DNA from: CAZOZP01 sp964584325
GTDB lineage: Bacteria > Bacteroidota > Ignavibacteria > Ignavibacteriales > Melioribacteraceae
Reading direction: 5' to 3'
Assembly (NCBI GenBank): GCA_964584325.1
Contig: CAZOZP010000075.1
Coordinates: 1-14,343, forward strand
Length of the DNA: 14,343 nt
The notes under the pieces are model-generated. The model worked only from the letters and a program-made list of their open reading frames with translations. It was not told where the DNA came from and ran no database searches. Shown piece after piece: positions 1-6,146 of this stretch. Position 1 is the first letter of the stretch. Each line of letters starts with the position of its first letter. Made by a program: the position numbers and the translations under genes.

Positions 1-2144
1 TTAGTTCCATATTGATTATTTTTGTGGAAAGTACCTTTTCCCTTGAAGCATTACATTATCAGGATGAACTAATGAAAGAAGCTGCCTTAAATGCAGAACA
101 TACTTCTGATACAGCTTCTATGTGGATATGGATAATTTCAATAATATCTATGGTCGGAATTACTGTTATTGCATATTTTGCAACAATTAGTATTACAAGA
201 CCGGTAGCTATGGCTGTAGCCGGTGCAGAAAAAATTGCAAACGGCGATATGGATGTTAATCTGGATACCAACCGTAAAGATGAGGTTGGTGTATTGCTTA
301 ATTCTATGAAGAAAATGGCGGGGAGCATTAAACATCTTATTGAGGATGTAGGTATGCTTTCAAAATCAGCAGTTGAAGGTAAACTTGCCGTTCGAGCAGA
401 TGCTACAAAACACAACGGCGATTACAAGCGCATAGTTCAGGGTGTAAACGATACATTGGATGCAGTTATCGGACCTTTGAATGTAGCTGCAGAATATATA
501 GACAGAATTGCCAAGGGTGATATACCGAATAAGATAAGCGATAATTATAACGGCGATTTCAATGAAATCAAAGTGAATCTTAATATGTGTATTGATGCTG
601 TAAATGCATTGATTGCAGATTCGGTAATGCTTTCTAAAGCCGCAGTTGAAGGAAAGCTTGCAACTCGTGCAGATGCTTCCAGACATCATAATGATTTCAG
701 AAGGATAGTTCAGGGCGTAAACGATACACTTGATGCAGTTATCGGACCTTTGAATGTTGCTGCTGAGTATGTTGACAGAATTGCCAAAGGCGATATTCCT
801 AACAGAATTAGTGATAATTACAACGGCGATTTCAATGAAATTAAACTGAACCTTAATATGTGCATTGATGCAGTAAATGCTCTTGTTAATGATGCGGCTA
901 TGCTTTCAAAAGCCGCAGTTGAAGGCAAACTTGCCGCACGTGCAGATGCAAGTAAACATCAGGGTGATTTCCGCCGGATAGTTCAGGGTGTAAACGATAC
1001 ACTGGATGCAGTTATCGGACCTTTGAATGTTGCGGCTGAATATGTTGACAGAATTGCGAAGGGAGATATCCCGAATAAAATTAGCGATAACTATAACGGC
1101 GATTTTAATGAAATAAAACTTAATCTTAATATGCTTATAGATTCAATGAATCAAATTACTGAAATTGCAGAAGAAATTGCAGCAGGTAATCTGAAAGTTA
1201 ATGCAAGAATGAGGTCTTCGCATGATAAACTTATGCGTGCACTCGACGAAATGATTAAAGGTCTTATTGATATAGTTCAGGAAGTTATGACCGCTGCAGA
1301 CAATGTAGCAACCGGAAGCCGTGAACTTAGCGACAGTTCAGAGCAGATTTCATTCGGGGCCAATAAACAGGCGGCAGCGGCTGAGGAAGCTTCATCATCA
1401 ATGGAACAAATGTCATCTAATATTAAACAGAATGCCGATAATGCTCTCCAGACAGAGAAAATTGCCCTTCAGTCTGCCGACAATGCAAAGGTTGGCGGAA
1501 AAGCTGTAACTGAAACTGTATCGGCAATGAAGGAAATAGCCGGAAAGATATCGATAATCGAAGAAATTGCAAGACAGACAAATCTTCTCGCTCTTAATGC
1601 TGCTATTGAAGCCGCCAGAGCCGGAGAGCACGGAAAGGGTTTTGCAGTTGTTGCCTCAGAAGTAAGAAAACTGGCTGAAAGAAGTCAGACAGCCGCGGCA
1701 GAAATAAATAAACTTTCGGCATCGAGCGTTGAAGTTGCAGAGAATGCCGGGGAAATGCTTTCTAAACTTGTTCCGGATATTCAGAAAACTGCAGAGCTTG
1801 TTCAGGAAATTGCAGCGGCAAGCAACGAGCAGAATTCCGGTGCAGAACAAATAAACAAAGCAATTCAACAGCTTGATCAGGTAATTCAGCAGAACGCTTC
1901 GGCATCAGAACAATTATCATCTACAGCCGGTTCGCTTACATCGCTTTCTGAACAGCTCCAGAATACCATTTCTTTCTTTAGAGTCGGGGATACTTCAAGA
2001 AATGCCAGAATAGCAGCTCCGGCACAGAAACAGAAAAGTAAATTGCTTGCAGGTAAACACGAAGATAAATCAAAGTCAAAAGGCTTTGTAATTGATCTGG
2101 ATTCTCCGGCTGATGATCTTGATAAAGATTTCGAAAAATATTGA
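1..2144 (+). CDS. Methyl-accepting chemotaxis protein with poly-HAMP stalk (5' truncated)
   Basis: Transmembrane chemoreceptor that relays ligand state to CheW/CheA. The reading frame is open to the left edge, so the N-terminus and most of the sensor domain are missing. Numbering from a TTG at 12 (probably not the true start), residues 1-36 look like the last helix of a periplasmic sensor, 37-58 are a membrane helix, and 60-110 are a canonical HAMP. Residues 115-387 are three 91-residue repeats, each reading as two HAMP units, and about 390-430 is a last HAMP-like unit. The signalling domain follows, with its tip at 519-558 (IARQTNLLALNAAIEAARAG...). Likely methylation pairs are E458/E459 (AAAAEEASS) and E606/Q607. 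A linker rich in Lys, Ser and Asp ends in FEKY, which fits a CheR tether. It is followed after 45 bases by cheW. The ligand is unknown. Confidence 0.95.
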   Translation, partial: SSILIIFVESTFSLEALHYQDELMKEAALNAEHTSDTASMWIWIISIISMVGITVIAYFATISITRPVAMAVAGAEKIANGDMDVNLDTNRKDEVGVLLNSMKKMAGSIKHLIEDVGMLSKSAVEGKLAVRADATKHNGDYKRIVQGVNDTLDAVIGPLNVAAEYIDRIAKGDIPNKISDNYNGDFNEIKVNLNMCIDAVNALIADSVMLSKAAVEGKLATRADASRHHNDFRRIVQGVNDTLDAVIGPLNVAAEYVDRIAKGDIPNRISDNYNGDFNEIKLNLNMCIDAVNALVNDAAMLSKAAVEGKLAARADASKHQGDFRRIVQGVNDTLDAVIGPLNVAAEYVDRIAKGDIPNKISDNYNGDFNEIKLNLNMLIDSMNQITEIAEEIAAGNLKVNARMRSSHDKLMRALDEMIKGLIDIVQEVMTAADNVATGSRELSDSSEQISFGANKQAAAAEEASSSMEQMSSNIKQNADNALQTEKIALQSADNAKVGGKAVTETVSAMKEIAGKISIIEEIARQTNLLALNAAIEAARAGEHGKGFAVVASEVRKLAERSQTAAAEINKLSASSVEVAENAGEMLSKLVPDIQKTAELVQEIAAASNEQNSGAEQINKAIQQLDQVIQQNASASEQLSSTAGSLTSLSEQLQNTISFFRVGDTSRNARIAAPAQKQKSKLLAGKHEDKSKSKGFVIDLDSPADDLDKDFEKY
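354..1172 (+). repeat. Three in-frame 273-bp tandem repeats encoding double-HAMP modules
   Basis: Copies begin at 354, 627 and 900, each at the Met codon of the MLSK(S/A)AVEGKLA motif, giving an exact 273-bp (91-codon) period. A 26-base core is identical in all three (459-484, 732-757, 1005-1030). Most other differences are silent or conservative. Each unit encodes MLSK..VEGKLA..RADA, then VQGVNDTLDAVIGPLNVA, then AEY(I/V)DRIAKGDIPN(K/R)ISD and GDFNEIK(V/L)NLNM. This reads as two successive HAMP domains. The third copy diverges at its end (NLNMLIDSMNQ). Confidence 0.93.
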
Positions 2145-2189
2145 TGAATCGAATTCATATTATTCTGAAATCTAAAATGAGAGGAAAAA

Positions 2190-2681
2190 ATGATAAATGA
2201 AATATCTGAAACAAGACCTTACCTTACGTTTAAGCTGGATAACGAACTCTTTACCGTTGATGTGGCTAAAGTAAGAGAAGTGCTTGATTATACAACAATA
2301 ACTAAAATACCAAAAACTCCCGAGTATATGAGGGGAGTTATAAATCTGCGCGGCAGCGTGGTGCCGGTGATAGACTTAAGGCTTAAGTTCGGAATGTCTA
2401 AGACTGAAACTACGATAAATACCTGTATTATTGTTCTGGAAATACTTTTAGACAGCGAACTTTTGGTACTCGGCGCATTAGCTGATTCTGTGCAGGAAGT
2501 CTTTGAACTGGAACCGGACCAAATTGAACCCGCTCCTAAACTCGGAACCAGGTTTAGAGCCGAGTTCTTGAAAGGAATGGGTAAACGGGACGATAATTTC
2601 CTGATGATTCTGGATATAGACAAGGTTTTCTCGGCTGAAGAACTTCTTCTTGTTCAGGAAGCCGGGGGAATGGATTCTTAA
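2190..2681 (+). CDS. cheW: Chemotaxis coupling protein CheW
   Basis: Cytoplasmic adaptor that links receptor tips to the histidine kinase CheA in chemosensory arrays. The 163 residues form a single CheW domain, close to the 167 of the E. coli protein. Visible family features are FKLDNELFTVDVAKVREV near the N-terminus, the core motif YMRGVINLRGSVVPVIDLRLKFGM at about residues 46-69, and the C-terminal half ending FLKGMGKRDDNFLMILDIDKVF. An AGAGG ribosome site lies just before the ATG. It sits 45 bases after the receptor and 12 bases before cheR, consistent with one transcript. There is no CheA or CheY fusion. The call is secure; which CheA it partners cannot be seen here. Confidence 0.96.
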   Translation: MINEISETRPYLTFKLDNELFTVDVAKVREVLDYTTITKIPKTPEYMRGVINLRGSVVPVIDLRLKFGMSKTETTINTCIIVLEILLDSELLVLGALADSVQEVFELEPDQIEPAPKLGTRFRAEFLKGMGKRDDNFLMILDIDKVFSAEELLLVQEAGGMDS

Positions 2682-2693
2682 AGCGGAACGGAT

Positions 2694-3530
2694 ATGCTTG
2701 TTACGGAAATTTCAACTGAAATATCGAATAACGATTATAAAAAGCTGGCCGCAATGATTTATGATTATTGCGGCATCCGCCTTCCTGAAGAAAAGAAAAG
2801 CATGGTTGAAGGCAGAATAAAAAAAAGGCTAAGAGAAAAGAACTACAATAGAGTTAAAGACTATCTGAATTATGTGAATACTGAAGAAGGCCGTGCCGAG
2901 GAATTCGATGAGCTTGTGAACGTGCTTACTACCAATAAAACTGATTTCTTCAGAGAAGAACCACATTTTGAGTTTCTGAAATCTACCGTAATTCCTGAGT
3001 TTGCTGAATCCGGAAAGCCGGTTTTTGAATTATGGAGTTCAGCTTGTTCAACGGGAGAAGAACCCTACTCACTGGCAATTCTTCTTGATGAACTAAGAAA
3101 CAGTTTCAAGATGGATTACTCTATTACGGCATCGGATATATCAACAATAGTTCTCAATAAGGCAAGACTCGGAATTTACACAAATACAGACATTGAAGGA
3201 ATTCCGGAGCCGCTGAGAAAGAAATACCTTCTTAAATCTAAAACCAGAGAAGCGGATATTGTAAGAATAGTGCCTGAAATAAGGAAGAAAATTAATTTCA
3301 GGCGTATTAATTTAATGGACAATGCTTTCCCCTTCGATAGAAAATTTGACTGCATTTTCTGCCGAAATGTTCTGATTTATTTCGACAGGAAAACACAGGA
3401 AAGAGTAATCAACAAATTGGCCGATTATCTGAATCCCGGCGGATATCTTTTCTTAGGGCATTCAGAAACAATTTCAGGAATGAGCATAAATCTTGCAAGA
3501 GCAGCAGCCACAGTTTACAGAAAGGCTTAA
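2694..3530 (+). CDS. cheR: Chemoreceptor glutamate methyltransferase CheR
   Basis: S-adenosylmethionine-dependent O-methyltransferase that methylates receptor glutamates and so sets adaptation. The protein is 278 residues, near the usual 270-290. An N-terminal helical domain covers about 10-75 and contains TNKTDFFRE at 80-88. The Rossmann methyltransferase domain starts at about 108, with the SAM-binding WSSACSTGEEPYSLA at 114-128, the acidic TASDIS at 145-150, and FCRNVLIYFD at 222-231. The beta-subdomain loop around residues 178-197 aligns without a gap to my memory of the pentapeptide-binding E. coli CheR, which supports tethering to the FEKY end of the upstream receptor. The ATG at 2694 lies 12 bases after cheW with only a weak GGAACGG site. 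Two bases separate its stop from the cheB ATG. Confidence 0.96.
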   Translation: MLVTEISTEISNNDYKKLAAMIYDYCGIRLPEEKKSMVEGRIKKRLREKNYNRVKDYLNYVNTEEGRAEEFDELVNVLTTNKTDFFREEPHFEFLKSTVIPEFAESGKPVFELWSSACSTGEEPYSLAILLDELRNSFKMDYSITASDISTIVLNKARLGIYTNTDIEGIPEPLRKKYLLKSKTREADIVRIVPEIRKKINFRRINLMDNAFPFDRKFDCIFCRNVLIYFDRKTQERVINKLADYLNPGGYLFLGHSETISGMSINLARAAATVYRKA

Positions 3531-3532
3531 GA

Positions 3533-4609
3533 ATGAAATCCGGAAAAAAAATAAAAGTACTGATAGTTGATGATTCTGCGGTAGTGAGGCAGACCTTAAC
3601 TGAAATATTGTCTTCCGATAAAGAAATTGAAGTAATCGGATCCGCATCCGATCCTTTTATAGCAGTAGAAAAAATCAAACTGGATATTCCTGATGTAATT
3701 ACTCTTGATATAGAAATGCCGCGTATGGACGGACTTACTTTTCTTGAAAAGATAATGTCGCAGAAACCGATACCGGTTATTATCTGCTCTAGCCTTAGCG
3801 GCAGTGCAAGCGATTCCGGACTAAAAGCTCTTGAACTGGGAGCTGTTGAAATAATTCAAAAGCCTAAGCTGGGGACAAAGCAGTTCCTGATGGAATCTTC
3901 AATTCAGATTTGCGATGCCGTGAAAGCCGCGGCGTCTTCAGATTTATCAAGAAAAATATCTTTGCTTAAAACAGTAGCACCTAAACTTACCGCCGATGCA
4001 GTAATAGCCAGGTCTGCTTCCAAGGCAATGATAGAAACTACGGAAAAGATTGTTGTAATAGGGGCTTCAACAGGGGGTACTGAAGCTTTGAAAATTATTC
4101 TGGAGAGTCTGCCGGGGGATACCCCGGGAATAGTTATAGTACAGCACATGCCGGAACATTTTACGCGTTCCTTTGCAAACAGACTTAACGATATTTGTAC
4201 TGTATCTGTAAAGGAGGCCTCAGACGGAGATTCAGTTATAAGAGGCCGGGTTCTGATAGCCCCCGGAAATCATCACCTTTTGCTTAAAAGAAGCGGAGCC
4301 AGGTATTATGTTGAAATTAAAGAAGGACCTCTGGTTAGCAGGCACAGACCTTCCGTAGATGTTTTGTTTCGCTCGGCGGCAAGGTACGCCGGAAAAAATG
4401 CAATAGGAGTAATTCTAACGGGTATGGGGGATGACGGTGCCAAGGGAATGCTTGAACTTAAGGAAAGCGGAGCGGTTACAATTGCACAGGATGAGAAAAC
4501 AAGCGTTGTATTCGGTATGCCGAATGAAGCAATTAAAGCCGGCGGTGTTCTGAAAACTCTTCCGCTTGAATCTATTGCGGCAAACATTATGAATTATTCA
4601 TCATCCTGA
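3533..4609 (+). CDS. cheB: Receptor methylesterase/glutamine deamidase CheB
   Basis: Phosphorylation-activated methylesterase that removes methyl groups from receptor glutamates, opposing CheR. It has 358 residues in the standard two-domain layout. The N-terminal receiver (about 7-125) has acidic pair D13/D14 and phospho-acceptor D59 in TLDIEMPRMDG. A linker of about 40 residues leads to the esterase domain (about 170-355). The catalytic triad is visible as S179 (IGASTGG), H205 (IVQHMP) and D301 (LTGMGDDG). All expected residues are intact. It begins 2 bases after the cheR stop, so translation is probably coupled. Activation would come from phosphotransfer by a CheA encoded outside the window. 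Confidence 0.96.
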   Translation: MKSGKKIKVLIVDDSAVVRQTLTEILSSDKEIEVIGSASDPFIAVEKIKLDIPDVITLDIEMPRMDGLTFLEKIMSQKPIPVIICSSLSGSASDSGLKALELGAVEIIQKPKLGTKQFLMESSIQICDAVKAAASSDLSRKISLLKTVAPKLTADAVIARSASKAMIETTEKIVVIGASTGGTEALKIILESLPGDTPGIVIVQHMPEHFTRSFANRLNDICTVSVKEASDGDSVIRGRVLIAPGNHHLLLKRSGARYYVEIKEGPLVSRHRPSVDVLFRSAARYAGKNAIGVILTGMGDDGAKGMLELKESGAVTIAQDEKTSVVFGMPNEAIKAGGVLKTLPLESIAANIMNYSSS

Positions 4610-4614
4610 AAAAG

Positions 4615-4637
4615 AATTTTTCTTCAATAGAAAAATT
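4615..4637 (+). other. AT-rich 9-bp inverted repeat between cheB and the response regulator
   Basis: AATTTTTCT (4615-4623) and AGAAAAATT (4629-4637) pair perfectly around a 5-base loop. The stem is almost all A-T and no T-run follows. It may be a weak attenuator or mRNA-processing structure in the 85-base gap between cheB and the next gene, or have no function. I found no convincing promoter in the rest of that gap. Confidence 0.35.
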
Positions 4638-4694
4638 TCAATAAACAGAAATATTTCGTATTTTTTAATAAGCTTTAGAAACTAGAAGGGGATT

Positions 4695-5093
4695 ATGAAA
4701 ACACTGGTAGTTGAAGACGATTTTATAAGCAGGATGATCCTGAAGAAAATTTTATCACCCTACGGACAAGTAGATACTGTTGTAAACGGCAAGGAAGCTG
4801 TTCAGGCATTTAATCTTGCTATAGAAGACGAAACCCCTTATGACCTTATCTGTCTTGATATTATGATGCCGGAAATGGATGGTAAGGAGGCACTGAAAAT
4901 TATCAGACAGAATGAAAAAGCCAGAAACATAAGTTCAAAGGAAGAGACTAAGATTATTATGGTTACTGCACTTGATAATCCGAAGGAAGTTATTGAAGCT
5001 TATTATCACGGTGGCTGCACAACATACTTATTTAAGCCGATCGATAAGCACAAAATTATAAATATATTGAAAGAACTCAAACTGATTGAGTGA
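4695..5093 (+). CDS. CheY-like single-domain response regulator
   Basis: Stand-alone receiver of 132 residues with no output domain, probably the diffusible output (or phosphate sink) of this chemosensory system. The receiver residues are all present: acidic pair D8/D9 (VVEDDF), phospho-acceptor D55 (LICLDIMMPEMDG), T91 (MVTAL) and K114 (FKPID). It starts MKTLVVEDDFISR, and PYDLICLDIMMPEMDG resembles the CheY-like proteins found next to che genes in Geobacter and Desulfovibrio more than E. coli CheY (resemblance from memory). An AAGGGG ribosome site at 4686-4691 precedes the ATG. It lies 85 bases after cheB, so a separate promoter is possible but none was recognised. Whether it acts on flagella, pili or another output cannot be told. 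Confidence 0.88.
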   Translation: MKTLVVEDDFISRMILKKILSPYGQVDTVVNGKEAVQAFNLAIEDETPYDLICLDIMMPEMDGKEALKIIRQNEKARNISSKEETKIIMVTALDNPKEVIEAYYHGGCTTYLFKPIDKHKIINILKELKLIE

Positions 5094-5108
5094 TTGAAGG
5101 GGGAGATG

Positions 5109-6128
5109 ATGGACGGGAGTCCGATAATCAAAACACGGCATCTGGGTTTTACCTGGGAAACAAGAGGGCCTTTTCTTTTCTGCGTTCATCATCTCGATAA
5201 GTATCCGAAAGGGAACAAAAACTTAGGTCCTGCGGAATCATTAAAAGGAAGAAACATCGGGCACGATTTCGATACTTCAAACCCCTGGCGTATGTATCAC
5301 GGAGATACTATTCCCGGATTTCCTGCACATCCTCACAGAGGATTCGAAACTATAACAGTTGTATTGGAAGGGATGGTTGACCATTCAGATTCTCACGGAG
5401 CTTCCGGCAGATATGGCAACGGAGATGTACAATGGATGACTGCCGGAGCTGGCTTGCAGCACGCAGAAATGTTTCCTTTACTCAAGGAAGATGAAGAAAA
5501 CCACCTTGAACTATTCCAGATATGGCTTAACCTCCCGAAATCTAAAAAATTCTGCAACCCTTTTTATAAAATGCTTTGGAATGAAGAAATTCCAAAACCT
5601 GTTTTTTCAGACAATTCAGGAAAGGAGACAGAAGTAACGATTATTGCTGGAAAGTTAAAAGAAATTTCTGCCCCATTGCCTGCCCCGGATTCCTGGGCAG
5701 CGGATTCTGTAAATGAAACAGCAATTATGATTATCAATATGCAGCCAGGGGCAGAATGGACATTGCCGCAGGCCTCAGCAGGATTAAGCCGGTCGCTCTA
5801 TTACTACAGAGGAACCGGACTAAAAGTATCAGGAAAAATAATTCCCGAATATCATGCGGTTGATCTATTGTCTGACCATAAAATTGACATAAAAGCCGGA
5901 GAAAGCGGTGCCTCTGTATTGCTGCTGCAAAGCAGACCTATCAATGAACCGGTAGTACAGCACGGACCTTTTGTAATGAATACTTATGATGAAATATTGA
6001 AGGCATTCAGCGACTATAAAGAAACAGAATTCGGAGGATGGCCCTGGCCTGATTATGACAATGTTCATCCTAAGACAATGGGAAGATTTGCACGTTACTC
6101 AGACGGAATGGAAGAGATTAAACTATAA
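5109..6128 (+). CDS. Pirin family bicupin protein
   Basis: Iron-binding bicupin of the pirin family. Characterised members act as quercetin dioxygenases or as partners of regulators and enzymes; the role here is unknown. With the ATG at 5109 it has 339 residues. The N-terminal cupin carries the family signature HPHRGFETIT and the metal ligands H74, H76, H118 and E120 (HPH..., LQHAE). The second cupin spans about 190-290. The tail FGGWPWPDYDNVHPKTMGRFARYSDG is typical. The start is chosen because AGGGGG at 5098-5103 lies 5 bases before this ATG. The ATG at 5106 is also possible. A TTG at 5094 is in frame but has no ribosome site. It begins 15 bases after the response regulator and ends 18 before the protease, so cotranscription is likely. 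Confidence 0.9.
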   Translation: MDGSPIIKTRHLGFTWETRGPFLFCVHHLDKYPKGNKNLGPAESLKGRNIGHDFDTSNPWRMYHGDTIPGFPAHPHRGFETITVVLEGMVDHSDSHGASGRYGNGDVQWMTAGAGLQHAEMFPLLKEDEENHLELFQIWLNLPKSKKFCNPFYKMLWNEEIPKPVFSDNSGKETEVTIIAGKLKEISAPLPAPDSWAADSVNETAIMIINMQPGAEWTLPQASAGLSRSLYYYRGTGLKVSGKIIPEYHAVDLLSDHKIDIKAGESGASVLLLQSRPINEPVVQHGPFVMNTYDEILKAFSDYKETEFGGWPWPDYDNVHPKTMGRFARYSDGMEEIKL

Positions 6129-6146
6129 ATTAATAAGGGGTAAAAA

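Noticed and set aside
59..689. Antisense reading frames of about 65-118 residues inside the receptor gene
   Set aside because: They sit opposite a well-conserved coding region and have no ribosome sites or family motifs. They are repeated-codon shadows.
354..1172. CRISPR array or non-coding tandem repeat
   Set aside because: The 273-bp period is in frame within an open coding sequence and conserves HAMP-like motifs. There are no short repeats with unique spacers.
4615..4637. Intrinsic terminator after cheB
   Set aside because: The stem is almost only A-T and no T-run follows, so termination is unlikely.
5094..5108. TTG start of the pirin gene at 5094
   Set aside because: No ribosome site precedes it, whereas AGGGGG is well placed for the ATG at 5109.
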